Assembly (NCBI GenBank): GCA_002346425.1
Contig: DDZS01000016.1
Span: 1-31,666, forward strand
DNA: 31,666 nt
DNA from: Alphaproteobacteria bacterium UBA3002
GTDB taxonomy: Bacteria > Pseudomonadota > Alphaproteobacteria > Rickettsiales > UBA3002
Direction: 5' to 3'
Below, in pieces: positions 1 through 8,499 of the stretch. The notes beneath the pieces are model-generated. The model searched no databases. It was not told the DNA's origin and saw only the letters and a list, made by a program, of their open reading frames with translations. The first letter of the stretch is position 1. Every line of letters begins with the position of its first letter. A program made the position numbers and the translations under genes.

Positions 1-873
1 AAAGCAATCACCGGGCTTTCCCCGCCAGCCTCAACCTTCAAGATGATCGTAGGATTGGCAGCAATGCAGGCCGGGGTGGCCAGTCCGGCGCGCACGGTCT
101 ATTGCCCCGGTCATTTCCGACTTGGCAACCAAACCTTTAAATGCTGGCGGCCGGGCGGGCATGGCACGATGAATGTGCGCACGGCGCTTCAGGAATCCTG
201 CGACACCTATTTTTACACCGTCGCGCGCGATATGGGGATTGCGCCGCTTTCTGCCATGGCGCATCGCTTCGGCATTTCAGAAAAAACCGGATTAGACCTG
301 CTGGGCGAAAAAACCGGCATCATGCCTGATCCCGACTGGAAACGCGCACGGTATGACATGCCTTGGGTACCGGGGGATACGATCAATACCAGCATCGGCC
401 AGGGCTATACGCTGACCAGTCCGGCGCAATTGGCGGTGATGGCGGCGCGCCTCGCCTCAGGTAAGCAAGTAACGTTGCGTTTGCATGGCGATGACCAGCC
501 GGATTTCCCACCGCTCGACGTGTCGCAGGCCCATCTTGAGGTCGTACTCGAAGGCATGCGCATGGTAACGATGGAGCCGCGCGGCACCGCCTTCGGTTCT
601 CGCATCACCGAGCCTGGAATGGCCTATGCCGGTAAAACCGGTACGGCGCAGGTGCGCCGCATCACCAAACGCGGGGTTGATCAAAATACCATCCCGTGGG
701 AGCAACGCCACCATGGGTTATTCGTCGGCTACGCGCCTGTCCAACAGCCGCGCTATGCCGTCAGCGTGGTGATTGAACATGGCGGCGGCGGTTCGTCCGC
801 GGCGGCCCCGGTAGCGCGTGACGTATTGCTCAAGGTGCAGCAATTGGCCGAAGCGCGGAGGCATCAATCATGA
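1..873 (+). CDS. mrdA: Penicillin-binding protein 2, C-terminal part (5' end outside window)
   Basis: Transpeptidase that cross-links peptidoglycan in the periplasm during cell elongation, working with RodA. The frame is open from base 1 and has no start here, so the gene begins to the left. The catalytic S-T-F-K tetrad lies at bases 31-42, preceded by a Gly-Leu-Ser-Pro-Pro context typical of PBP2. The second motif, S-C-D, is at 196-204 (PBP2 proteins often have SxD here), and the K-T-G triad is at 634-642 within A-G-K-T-G-T-A. The transpeptidase domain therefore looks complete and active; the N-terminal anchor and pedestal domain are not seen. The stop overlaps the rodA start by four bases (ATGA), which suggests translational coupling. 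PBP3/FtsI is less likely because the partner gene is RodA-like and the spacing is the standard mrdA-mrdB arrangement. Confidence 0.93.
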   Translation, partial: KAITGLSPPASTFKMIVGLAAMQAGVASPARTVYCPGHFRLGNQTFKCWRPGGHGTMNVRTALQESCDTYFYTVARDMGIAPLSAMAHRFGISEKTGLDLLGEKTGIMPDPDWKRARYDMPWVPGDTINTSIGQGYTLTSPAQLAVMAARLASGKQVTLRLHGDDQPDFPPLDVSQAHLEVVLEGMRMVTMEPRGTAFGSRITEPGMAYAGKTGTAQVRRITKRGVDQNTIPWEQRHHGLFVGYAPVQQPRYAVSVVIEHGGGGSSAAAPVARDVLLKVQQLAEARRHQS

Positions 874-1997
874 AATGGACGAAAAAATTCTGGCGCAAAA
901 CGCGTGACGCCATCAGCTGGCTTTTAGTCGCGGTGTGCCTGCTCAGCATTTTTGGTATCATGATGCAATATTCTGCCGCGGGCGGTGATATGGACCCGTG
1001 GGCGAAACCGCAATTGCTGCGTTTAGGTATTGGCTTGTGCATGATGTGGGTGATGGCGGTGATGCCGATCACCTGGCTGATGCGATTGGCGTATCCCGTG
1101 TTCGGGGTGTGTGTGTTGCTACTGGTCGGGGTGGAGGTCTTCGGGCATATCGGTATGGGCGCGCAACGTTGGATTTCCATTGGGCCGATCCGTATTCAGC
1201 CCTCAGAATTTACGAAACTGGCGTTAATTCTGGCGCTGGCGCGCTATTACCACATGATCCGCACAGAAGATATCAACCACATCGTCATGATGCTCGCCCC
1301 GCTCGCTATGCTGGCGGTGCCCGCCTTGCTGATTTTGAAACAGCCCAATCTGGGTACGGCCACCATTCTGTCGCTGACTGGGATCAGCCTACTGTTTGTC
1401 GCGGGCCTGCGCTGGCAGTATTTTGCAGGGTTAATCGTCGCGGGGCTTGCCGCTTTGCCGATCGGTTGGCAATTCCTGCATGATTACCAGAAACAACGCG
1501 TCATGACCTTTCTCGATCCTGGTTCCGACCCGCTAGGTTCCGGCTATAACATCACCCAATCGATCATTGCTATCGGTTCTGGCGGGTTATGGGGCAAGGG
1601 CTTTCTGCAAGGTTCGCAAGGCCAGCTCGATTTCCTACCCGAAAAACAGACGGACTTTATTTTCACCATGGTCGCTGAAGAATTCGGGTTTGTGGGCTGT
1701 ATGGCGGTACTCTTTCTGTTTACCGTGATTCTAGGCTATGGGCTGGCGCTTATCTTACGCAGTAAAAACCGCTTCGGCTCACTCGTTGCGGCCGGGGTCA
1801 CGGCAATGCTATTCTTCCATCTACTCATAAACGTGGCGATGGTGATGGGGTTGGTCCCGGTGGTTGGGGTACCGCTTCCTTTCTTGTCTTACGGCGGGAC
1901 ATTCCTGCTGACCACGCTGTTTGCCTGCGGACTTCTATTGAATGTGATGACCCATCGTGATGTGCATGTGTCACGCACGATGACCATGCATCACTAA
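870..1997 (+). CDS. rodA: RodA, SEDS-family peptidoglycan glycosyltransferase
   Basis: Polytopic inner-membrane enzyme that polymerises lipid II glycan strands for lateral wall growth, paired with PBP2. The 375-residue product has about ten hydrophobic segments and the usual SEDS landmarks: an R-I-Q-P-S-E-F motif near residues 108-113, L-P-E-K-Q-T-D-F at 256-263 with the presumed catalytic Asp at 262, and P-F-L-S-Y-G-G-T near residue 330. Length matches typical RodA. The start is an ATG inside the mrdA stop (ATGA), with GGAGG at 857-861 as ribosome binding site. FtsW is the main alternative, but FtsW genes usually sit in the division and cell-wall cluster with murG, while pairing with PBP2 marks this as RodA. 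Confidence 0.94.
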   Translation: MKWTKKFWRKTRDAISWLLVAVCLLSIFGIMMQYSAAGGDMDPWAKPQLLRLGIGLCMMWVMAVMPITWLMRLAYPVFGVCVLLLVGVEVFGHIGMGAQRWISIGPIRIQPSEFTKLALILALARYYHMIRTEDINHIVMMLAPLAMLAVPALLILKQPNLGTATILSLTGISLLFVAGLRWQYFAGLIVAGLAALPIGWQFLHDYQKQRVMTFLDPGSDPLGSGYNITQSIIAIGSGGLWGKGFLQGSQGQLDFLPEKQTDFIFTMVAEEFGFVGCMAVLFLFTVILGYGLALILRSKNRFGSLVAAGVTAMLFFHLLINVAMVMGLVPVVGVPLPFLSYGGTFLLTTLFACGLLLNVMTHRDVHVSRTMTMHH

Positions 1998-2000
1998 TGG

Positions 2001-2032
2001 AAAAAAAATGCCGGCGTCTTTACGCTTTTTTT
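2001..2032 (+). terminator. Probable Rho-independent terminator after rodA
   Basis: An A-tract (2001-2008) precedes a short GGCGT / ACGCT stem (2013-2017 and 2022-2026, outermost pair G-T) with a CTTT loop, followed by seven T (2026-2032). The stem is short, so this is a moderate call. It lies just downstream of the rodA stop and before the ChpT-like gene, which fits an operon end. Confidence 0.45.
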
Positions 2033-2085
2033 ACCAATTGGCCTTAGGCTGAAGCGTGAGTGAGTTAGAAAGGAATCAAAAAACC

Positions 2086-2727
2086 ATGACGACAATGGAT
2101 GTTAAACTCGCAGAGATGCTCTGCACCCGACTATGCCACGACCTGACCGGCCCGATCGGCGCGGTCAATAATGGCGTCGAATTTTTGCAGGAAGAAGAAG
2201 ATAGTGAAGAAAACGAAGCCATTAGTCTGATCGTTTCCAGCGCGCGCGAGGCGGTGCATCGCCTGCAATTCTATCGTCAGGCCTATGGGCGCATTAATGA
2301 TGAAGGCACAATGTCGTTAGACACCTATCACACTTTGGTGACAGACTTTTTCTCTGGCAGCAAAATTAAGTGTCAGTGGCCAAAAGCGGAAGAAGAAAAC
2401 GGCCGCCTTAGCGTCAGTCAGGCCACAGGGCGCCTGCTGTTAAACCTGCTGATTGTGGCCATGGGCGGCATGCTCAAAGGCGGGACGATTACCCTGAATA
2501 TCGAGAAAAAAGCGGAGGGCAGACTGATCATCCTTCGCGCGCAAGGCGAAATGCTGAAATACGACCCGGATTTTCTGCGCTTGATGAATGGTGAAGTCGA
2601 GGCCAATCCGAAAGATCCAAAAATCGTACATTACCTTTTTGTCAAAACGCTGGCAGATGCCTGCGATGCGAAACTTCATACCGAATATCAAGAGGGGGAG
2701 GGCTTACGGTTGCAGATTATGGCATGA
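2086..2727 (+). CDS. chpT: ChpT-like histidine phosphotransferase
   Basis: In alphaproteobacteria ChpT passes phosphate from the hybrid kinase CckA to CtrA and CpdR. This 213-residue protein has the family's histidine box, L-C-H-D-L-T-G-P-I-G-A, with the phospho-acceptor His at residue 18, followed by N-N-G-V-E-F and a second helix. The C-terminal half resembles a degenerate histidine-kinase ATPase domain without a clear nucleotide-binding motif, as in ChpT. I chose ATG 2086 because AGGA lies 11 bases upstream; an in-frame GTG at 2056 would add ten residues but has no obvious ribosome site. The next gene is cheA, about 120 bases downstream, and ctrA lies at the far end of the che cluster. It could be the cell's only ChpT or a paralogue dedicated to chemotaxis; the sequence cannot separate these. 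Confidence 0.78.
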   Translation: MTTMDVKLAEMLCTRLCHDLTGPIGAVNNGVEFLQEEEDSEENEAISLIVSSAREAVHRLQFYRQAYGRINDEGTMSLDTYHTLVTDFFSGSKIKCQWPKAEEENGRLSVSQATGRLLLNLLIVAMGGMLKGGTITLNIEKKAEGRLIILRAQGEMLKYDPDFLRLMNGEVEANPKDPKIVHYLFVKTLADACDAKLHTEYQEGEGLRLQIMA

Positions 2728-2849
2728 AGAGGCGCGGCCACAGTGTCGCTGCTTTTCTGGACGAACCCGGCGCATGCGCGCTTTGCGCTTTGCGAACTTA
2801 GGGGATCGGGTTAAGATAATAAAAAAAATAAAACAGGGGGTTTGGTCAC

Positions 2850-5630
2850 ATGGATGACTTAATTGGGGAATTCATCACCGAAACATCGGAGAGTCTCGCC
2901 GTGCTCGATATGGAGCTAGTGAAATTTGAACAAAATCCGAATGATACTGCGATTTTAAGTAATATTTTCCGTTTGGTGCATACCATCAAAGGGACTTGCG
3001 GCTTTCTTGGTTTACCGCGTCTGGAACATGTGGCACATGCCGCGGAAAACGTGCTTGGCCGTGTGCGCGACAAAGAGCTCGACGTGACACCGGGACGGAT
3101 CTCGATCGTGTTAGAATCCCTCGATCATATTAAATATCTTGTCGATCATTTGGCCGAAAACGGAACCGAGCCGGAAGGAAGCGATGAAGAGCTGATCAAT
3201 CGCTTAAACGCAACCGCCGAAGGTAAAAGCGATTCGGAAGTCGAAGCGCTGGGTGGCGGAGAAGGTGCGGAAGCCGCAAGTGGTGAAGCCGACTCGGAAG
3301 AAGATAGTTTAAGCGAAAAAGAACGCGCGGAACTGGAAGCAGCGCGTAACGAACCAAGCATCGAAGACATTCTGGCCGACATGTCGCTCATGGCCGATGC
3401 CAGCGCCGAAACAGCGGAAGCGCCCGCAGAAGAAATCGTGATTGAAACGCCTGCCGTCCCGGCCGCGCAAGAGCAGCCTGCGCCGAAAAAGGCATTAGAG
3501 GAAGAGGTGAAGCGCGAGGCGGTGAAAGAAGGCCTGCAGACCGGACCGCAGGATCAAGCGGCCTCTGGCGGTGCGGCGGCGGCAAATCAAAGCATCCGCG
3601 TGAATCTCGGCGTGTTGGAGAACTTGATGCAGATGGTCGGCGAGTTGGTGTTAACGCGCAACCAATTGATGCAGATCGTGCGCAACCGCGATGACAATGA
3701 GCTAAAAACGCCCCTGCAGCATTTAAGTCATATCACGACGGAATTGCAGGAAGGCATTATGAAAACGCGCATGCAACCGATTGGTAATGCCTGGGCCAAA
3801 TTCCCGCGTTTGATTCGCGATCTTTCAATCGAATTACACAAGAAAATCGAACTGCGCATGGAAGGCGCGGAAACCGAGTTGGATCGTCAGCTGTTAGAAA
3901 TGATCAAGGATCCGCTGACGCATATGGTGCGCAATTCCTGCGATCATGGGCTGGAAGGGCCAGAAGATCGCCGCAATGCTGGCAAGCCGGAAACGGGAAC
4001 GGTGACGCTTAGCGCCTATCATGAAGGCGGCCATATTATTATCAAGATTCAGGATGACGGACGTGGGGTGAATATCGCTCGCGTATCGGAAAAGGCCGTT
4101 GAAAACGGATTGGCGACAGAGGCGGAGCTCGCAGAAATGAGCGACCAGCAAATCGCGCAGTTTATTTTCCATGCCGGATTTTCAACCGCCGCTGCGGTGA
4201 CCAGCGTCTCCGGACGCGGGGTGGGCATGGATGTGGTGCGCACCAATATCGAGAAAATCGGCGGTACAGTGGAACTAACCTCCGTGCCGGGTGAAGGCTC
4301 AACCTTCCATATTAAAATCCCGCTAACGCTTGCGATCGTATCGGTATTGATCGTCGAATGCAGCGGTCACCGCTTTGCGATTCCGCAAATTAACGTGTTG
4401 GAATTGGTGCAGACCTCGGATGACTCAGACCACAAAATTGAGACCATCAATGAAGCGCTGGTATTGCGCCTACGCGGCAAATTATTGCCGTTGGTCGAAC
4501 TGTCCGACAGCCTGCAATTGCCGCGCAAACCGCTAGAAAACAAACCATTTTCCGATGAGCGTTATATTGTCGTGTGCAAGGTTGGCAATAACGAATTCGG
4601 CGTTATCGTCGATCGCATTTTCGATACAGAGGAAATCGTCGTAAAACCGGTGTCGGAATTGTTCAAAAATATCTCCGTTTTCTCCGGCAATACCATCCTT
4701 GGCGATGGGTCGGTGATTATGATTCTGGACCCGAATGGGCTAGCGCGTCTAACGGGTGAAACGCAAGGCAGTGAACGGGCGCATAGCCATGAAACGGTGC
4801 AGCATACCGGTGACCAGATTGTCAGCTTCTTATTGTTTAGTTCAGGGACAGGGGCGCCCAAAGCCGTGCCGCTGGAATTGGTCTCGCGACTGGAAGAAAT
4901 CGATGTCGATAAAATCGAATTTTCAGGCAGTCAAAAAGTGATTCAATATCGCGGCGACTTAATGCGTCTGACGTCGCTTGAAGGTGACATGAATTTTGGC
5001 GACCGTAAAAAGGCCGATGTGATTGTGTTTACCTATGACAACAAAACAATCGGGCTGGTCGTCGATACGATTCTGGATATCGTAGAAGCACCGTTACGCG
5101 TCAAACGCGGCACCGAAAACGAGGCTTATTTGGGCAGCATGGTCATTGCGAGCAAAACGACCGATGTAGTAGATGTGGGCTTCCTGCTGCGCGGTATGAT
5201 TGACGATCTGCTGCTAGCGGATCTGGATATTATGGGCGGCAAAAAACGAAACGCTAAAATCATGCTCGTGGAAGACAGCATTTTCTTCCGCAAGCTGACC
5301 GTTCCACTCTTGAGTAATGTCGGCTACAAAGTGATGGACTATCCAACACCGCATGAAGCGCTTGATGCGTTACGGGGCGCGGGTGAGGTCGACCTGATTG
5401 TCACCGACATTGAAATGCCGGGCATGGACGGGTTCCAGTTCGCCGAGCGCGTGCGGGATGATCAGCGTTTCGATCATATTCCCATCGTCGCGTTTACCTC
5501 CACAATGAATAATCAATTCTCCGCGCGTGCGCAGCAAGTGGGGATGAGCGATCTGATTTTAAAAACCGATCGTGAAGCCTTATTGAACACGATCCATAAA
5601 CTACTCGAAGGAATGAAGGAGCTAGCATGA
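2850..5630 (+). CDS. cheA: Hybrid chemotaxis histidine kinase CheA with C-terminal receiver
   Basis: Cytoplasmic kinase of the chemoreceptor array. Domains in order: Hpt (residues about 1-105) with phospho-acceptor His44 in V-H-T-I-K-G; an acidic Ala/Glu-rich linker (105-245) with no recognisable P2 domain; dimerisation helices (247-320); HATPase (about 325-490) with N-box R-N-S-C-D-H-G at 361-367, D-D-G-R-G-V at 402-407 and G-R-G-V-G-M at 455-460; a first CheW-like domain (about 495-640); a second (about 655-790); and a receiver (803-922) with E808/D809, phospho-acceptor Asp853 and Lys905. At 926 residues it is much longer than enteric CheA (about 650), because of the second CheW-like domain and the receiver. 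ATG 2850 follows AGGGGG at 2835-2840. The stop overlaps cheW by ATGA. The receiver may act as a phosphate sink or internal regulator. Confidence 0.95.
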   Translation: MDDLIGEFITETSESLAVLDMELVKFEQNPNDTAILSNIFRLVHTIKGTCGFLGLPRLEHVAHAAENVLGRVRDKELDVTPGRISIVLESLDHIKYLVDHLAENGTEPEGSDEELINRLNATAEGKSDSEVEALGGGEGAEAASGEADSEEDSLSEKERAELEAARNEPSIEDILADMSLMADASAETAEAPAEEIVIETPAVPAAQEQPAPKKALEEEVKREAVKEGLQTGPQDQAASGGAAAANQSIRVNLGVLENLMQMVGELVLTRNQLMQIVRNRDDNELKTPLQHLSHITTELQEGIMKTRMQPIGNAWAKFPRLIRDLSIELHKKIELRMEGAETELDRQLLEMIKDPLTHMVRNSCDHGLEGPEDRRNAGKPETGTVTLSAYHEGGHIIIKIQDDGRGVNIARVSEKAVENGLATEAELAEMSDQQIAQFIFHAGFSTAAAVTSVSGRGVGMDVVRTNIEKIGGTVELTSVPGEGSTFHIKIPLTLAIVSVLIVECSGHRFAIPQINVLELVQTSDDSDHKIETINEALVLRLRGKLLPLVELSDSLQLPRKPLENKPFSDERYIVVCKVGNNEFGVIVDRIFDTEEIVVKPVSELFKNISVFSGNTILGDGSVIMILDPNGLARLTGETQGSERAHSHETVQHTGDQIVSFLLFSSGTGAPKAVPLELVSRLEEIDVDKIEFSGSQKVIQYRGDLMRLTSLEGDMNFGDRKKADVIVFTYDNKTIGLVVDTILDIVEAPLRVKRGTENEAYLGSMVIASKTTDVVDVGFLLRGMIDDLLLADLDIMGGKKRNAKIMLVEDSIFFRKLTVPLLSNVGYKVMDYPTPHEALDALRGAGEVDLIVTDIEMPGMDGFQFAERVRDDQRFDHIPIVAFTSTMNNQFSARAQQVGMSDLILKTDREALLNTIHKLLEGMKELA

Positions 5631-6100
5631 CCGCGTTACAGCCCATTTCTGCCAATCACAATCAACCCATGTATCGGAGTGAAGAAAAAGAATTCATCAC
5701 CATGCAGATTGGTGATTATTATTTCGGCATTCCGGTACTCGTGGTGCAGGATGTCTTGCGTTCGCACAAAATCATGAAAATTCCGCTTACCCCGTCAATG
5801 GTCGCTGGATCCCTGAATTTGCGTGGCCGCATCGTCACCGCGATTGATATGCGCAAACGCATGGGGATGTCGTCATTTGAAGACTTAAATAAACCCATGC
5901 ATGTGGTGGTATCCTATCGCGATGAATTGTTCAGCTTGCTGGTGGACAAAGTCGGCGATGTCATGAGTTTAGAGATGAACCAGTTTGAGAAAACGCCTTC
6001 GAATCTGCAAAATGAATGGCGCGAAATGGCCGCCGGTGTGTTCAAATTAGATGGTAAATTACTTATCATCCTCGATGTGTCAGGCATCATCGGTATTTAA
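5627..6100 (+). CDS. cheW: Chemotaxis coupling protein CheW
   Basis: Adaptor that links CheA to chemoreceptors at the cytoplasmic face of the membrane array. The 157-residue protein is a single CheW domain after a roughly 18-residue leader: E-F-I-T-M-Q-I-G at the first strand, G-I-P-V-L-V-V-Q-D-V, then N-L-R-G-R-I-V-T-A-I-D around residue 65, which is the family's signature turn, and a V-D-K-V-G-D-V segment. Length is normal for CheW. It starts within the cheA stop (ATGA at 5627), so the two are likely translationally coupled, and is followed by cheY after 13 bases. No receptor (MCP) gene is present in the window. Confidence 0.95.
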   Translation: MTALQPISANHNQPMYRSEEKEFITMQIGDYYFGIPVLVVQDVLRSHKIMKIPLTPSMVAGSLNLRGRIVTAIDMRKRMGMSSFEDLNKPMHVVVSYRDELFSLLVDKVGDVMSLEMNQFEKTPSNLQNEWREMAAGVFKLDGKLLIILDVSGIIGI

Positions 6101-6113
6101 TAAAGGATTACTT

Positions 6114-6497
6114 ATGGCTTTAGATCCCTCCATTCATTGCTTGATCGTCGACGATTCCAAAGTCGTGCGCAAATTCACGCGACGCATTTTCGAAAATCTC
6201 GGTTGCACGAATCTGCACGAAGCCGAAGATGGCCAGCAAGCGCTCGATCATTGCAAGGCGACCATGCCGAAGCTGATCATGCTGGACTGGCACATGCCGG
6301 TAATGACGGGGTTAGAATTTCTGAAAGAGCTGCGAGTGCTTGCTAACGGTAATGACCCGGTGGTGATTTTCTGTACCACCGAAAATGATTTCAGCAATAT
6401 CGGGGAAGCGATTGCCACGGGCGCGAATGAATATGTCTTTAAGCCCTTTGATGACGCCATTATCACCGGCAAACTGGAACAGCTTGGCCTGATGTAA
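6114..6497 (+). CDS. cheY: Single-domain response regulator CheY
   Basis: Diffusible receiver that carries the CheA signal to the flagellar motor. The 127-residue protein is one receiver domain: acidic pair D13/D14, phospho-acceptor Asp58 in M-L-D-W-H-M-P, a conserved Thr in F-C-T-T-E, and the Lys in F-K-P-F. An upstream in-frame ATG at 6051 lies inside cheW and would add 21 unrelated residues. I chose 6114 because AAAGGA at 6102-6107 is correctly spaced and the protein then begins four residues before the first receiver strand. The cluster thus holds two possible CheA phosphate targets, this protein and the receiver on CheA, besides CheB. Confidence 0.95.
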   Translation: MALDPSIHCLIVDDSKVVRKFTRRIFENLGCTNLHEAEDGQQALDHCKATMPKLIMLDWHMPVMTGLEFLKELRVLANGNDPVVIFCTTENDFSNIGEAIATGANEYVFKPFDDAIITGKLEQLGLM

Positions 6498-6502
6498 TTT
6501 CT

Positions 6503-7636
6503 ATGACCGAAACCGATCAGATTCACCTGATGGTCGTGGACGACTCGGCGGTGATTCGCGGGCTTATTACGCGCGCGTTGGCCGATCAGCCGCGCATTAA
6601 AATTGTTGCGACGGCGGCGAATGGGCAATCGGCTATCGATACGTTGAAGCAACGCAAAGAAACCATCGATGTCATCACGTTGGACATTGAAATGCCGGTG
6701 ATGGATGGGATTCAAGCGCTACCCGAATTGCGCAGCATTTCGCCAGACACGCAGATCATTATGGTCTCAACCCTGACCCAACGTAATGCAGAAATCACTT
6801 TAGAAGCGCAGCGTCTGGGCGCGGTCGACTATGTGGCCAAACCTTCCAGCCGCACCAGCACGGCAGAACAGCATAGTTTCTACGCCGAACTGACGCGTAA
6901 AATCCTCGCGCTGGGTGATCAGGTGAAACAGCGCCATGCCCGCCGGGTAGCACAGGCTTCGCCCGCACCGGCGCAACCCGGCCAACCTGCCAGCGCCGCG
7001 CCACCGCGCATCCGCTCCAAAATGGATTGGCAATTGGTTGCGAAACACACCCGCTCGGTACGGGCGGTGGCGATTGCTTCTTCGACCGGTGGCCCACAGG
7101 CATTGATGTCGTTATTTAAGCAGCTCGATAAAACGGCTTTGTCGCATGTGCCGGTGTTTATCACCCAGCATATGCCCGCGACGTTTACCAGCTTGCTTGC
7201 GCAACATATCACGAAAGACGCCAAGGTGGATTGCGTTGAAGCGGTCGATGGTATGGCGGTACAGGCGGGGCGGGTTTACGTCGCGCCCGGCGATTATCAC
7301 ATGGAAATCCACCATGTGAACGGCGGCGCGACCATTCAGCTCAACCAATCACCGCCGATCAATTTCTGTCGCCCTTCGGCAGACCCGATGCTGTCAAGTC
7401 TGGCAGAGCTGTATGGCCAGCATCTGATGATGGTGGTGTTAACCGGCATGGGCAGTGACGGACTGAATGGCGGCTATGATGTGCGCGACAAAGGCGGTTT
7501 TGTGGTCGCGCAGGATGAGGCAAGTTCTGTTGTCTGGGGCATGCCGCGCGCGGTTGTCGAACATAATCTATGCGAAGCGGTCTTACCGTTGGGCGAGATC
7601 GCGCCTTACATGACCCGCGCCTTGGAGCGGAGGTAG
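6503..7636 (+). CDS. cheB: Chemotaxis protein-glutamate methylesterase/glutaminase CheB
   Basis: Removes methyl groups from chemoreceptor glutamates and deamidates glutamines, giving adaptation. Residues 8-125 form a receiver with D13/D14 and phospho-acceptor Asp61 in T-L-D-I-E-M-P; a Pro/Ala-rich linker follows (about 145-175); the methylesterase domain spans about 185-375. The catalytic triad is visible: Ser194 in A-S-S-T-G-G-P, His223 in T-Q-H-M-P and Asp319 in T-G-M-G-S-D-G. At 377 residues it is slightly longer than the enteric enzyme (349) because of the linker. It starts five bases after cheY and its stop is immediately followed by the cheR start, so it belongs to the same operon. Confidence 0.96.
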   Translation: MTETDQIHLMVVDDSAVIRGLITRALADQPRIKIVATAANGQSAIDTLKQRKETIDVITLDIEMPVMDGIQALPELRSISPDTQIIMVSTLTQRNAEITLEAQRLGAVDYVAKPSSRTSTAEQHSFYAELTRKILALGDQVKQRHARRVAQASPAPAQPGQPASAAPPRIRSKMDWQLVAKHTRSVRAVAIASSTGGPQALMSLFKQLDKTALSHVPVFITQHMPATFTSLLAQHITKDAKVDCVEAVDGMAVQAGRVYVAPGDYHMEIHHVNGGATIQLNQSPPINFCRPSADPMLSSLAELYGQHLMMVVLTGMGSDGLNGGYDVRDKGGFVVAQDEASSVVWGMPRAVVEHNLCEAVLPLGEIAPYMTRALERR

Positions 7637-7638
7637 CC

Positions 7639-8448
7639 ATGCGTCAGGACCTATTCGATTTCATTGCGAAAGAATTATACGAGCGCTCGGGCTTGGCGAT
7701 TACAATGGAGAAGCTCTATCTGCTGGAAAGCCGCCTAACACCGATCGCGCGTGAAAATGGCATGGATACGATGGAAGCCTTGGTAGCCACGCTCGCTCAA
7801 TCGCGTAACCCGGGGTTGATGGATCAGGTGGTGCAGGCGATGACCACCAATGAAACCATGTTCTTCCGTGATAATAAGCCGTTTGAATGGCTGAAAAATA
7901 TCATCCTGCCTGAGCTGAAGGCGCAAGGGGCGGGCAATCGCCTGAACTTGTGGAGCGCGGCCTGCTCTACCGGGCAAGAGCCCTATACATTGGCGATCAC
8001 CATGCAGGAGGAGGCGGCGAAATATCCCGGCCTGAGCATGGATATTACCGGGACGGATTTATGTACCAAAGCATTAAACCGCGCGAAAGAAGGGCTGTAT
8101 ACGCAGTTTGAAGTGCAGCGCGGCATGCCGATCCAGTTGCTGCTGAAATATTTTGATCAGCGTGAAGGCAACCAATGGCAGGTGAAAGACAGCCTGAAAA
8201 GTCAGGTGAAATATAGCACGCATAATTTGCTCGAATCGCCGAATTATCTTGGACAATTCGATATTGTCTATTGCCGCAACGTACTCATCTATTTCGATCA
8301 GCCGATGAAGAAACGCGTGTTTGAACATATCGCCTCGACCATGCGCAAACCCGGCTATCTGGTGCTAGGCAGTGCGGAACGCGCCATGGGCATTACCGAC
8401 CGTTTCGTGCCCGTGGAAGGGCAAAACGGCCTCTACAAATTGGCATAA
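7639..8448 (+). CDS. cheR: Chemoreceptor glutamate O-methyltransferase CheR
   Basis: Uses S-adenosylmethionine to methylate chemoreceptor glutamates, opposing CheB. The 269-residue product has the alpha-helical N-domain (residues 1-75), then the methyltransferase fold with the SAM motif W-S-A-A-C-S-T-G-Q-E-P-Y around residue 105 and the characteristic V-Y-C-R-N-V-L-I-Y-F-D near 212. An in-frame ATG at 7570 lies inside cheB; ATG 7639 is preferred because GGAGG at 7629-7633 is ideally spaced and the protein then starts at the usual place. It is the last gene of the che operon, and a strong hairpin follows directly. Confidence 0.95.
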   Translation: MRQDLFDFIAKELYERSGLAITMEKLYLLESRLTPIARENGMDTMEALVATLAQSRNPGLMDQVVQAMTTNETMFFRDNKPFEWLKNIILPELKAQGAGNRLNLWSAACSTGQEPYTLAITMQEEAAKYPGLSMDITGTDLCTKALNRAKEGLYTQFEVQRGMPIQLLLKYFDQREGNQWQVKDSLKSQVKYSTHNLLESPNYLGQFDIVYCRNVLIYFDQPMKKRVFEHIASTMRKPGYLVLGSAERAMGITDRFVPVEGQNGLYKLA

Positions 8449-8480
8449 AAAAAGCGCGAGGTGATGGCCTCGCGCTTTTG
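8447..8480. terminator. Bidirectional Rho-independent terminator between cheR and ctrA
   Basis: A perfect eight-base stem GCGCGAGG / CCTCGCGC (8454-8461 and 8468-8475) with a TGATGG loop is flanked by an A-run on the left (extending the pairing) and TTTTGTTTT on the right. It can end cheR transcription on the plus strand and ctrA transcription on the minus strand. Confidence 0.88.
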
Positions 8481-8499
8481 TTTTACTAGGAGAAATCAC

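Noticed and set aside
2770..2794. GCGCATGCGC palindrome followed by a repeated GCGCTTT unit between the ChpT-like gene and cheA
   Set aside because: No U-tract follows and the palindrome has no loop, so it does not read as a terminator; most likely a chance product of local GC bias. The 122-base gap otherwise holds only an A-rich stretch and the cheA ribosome site.
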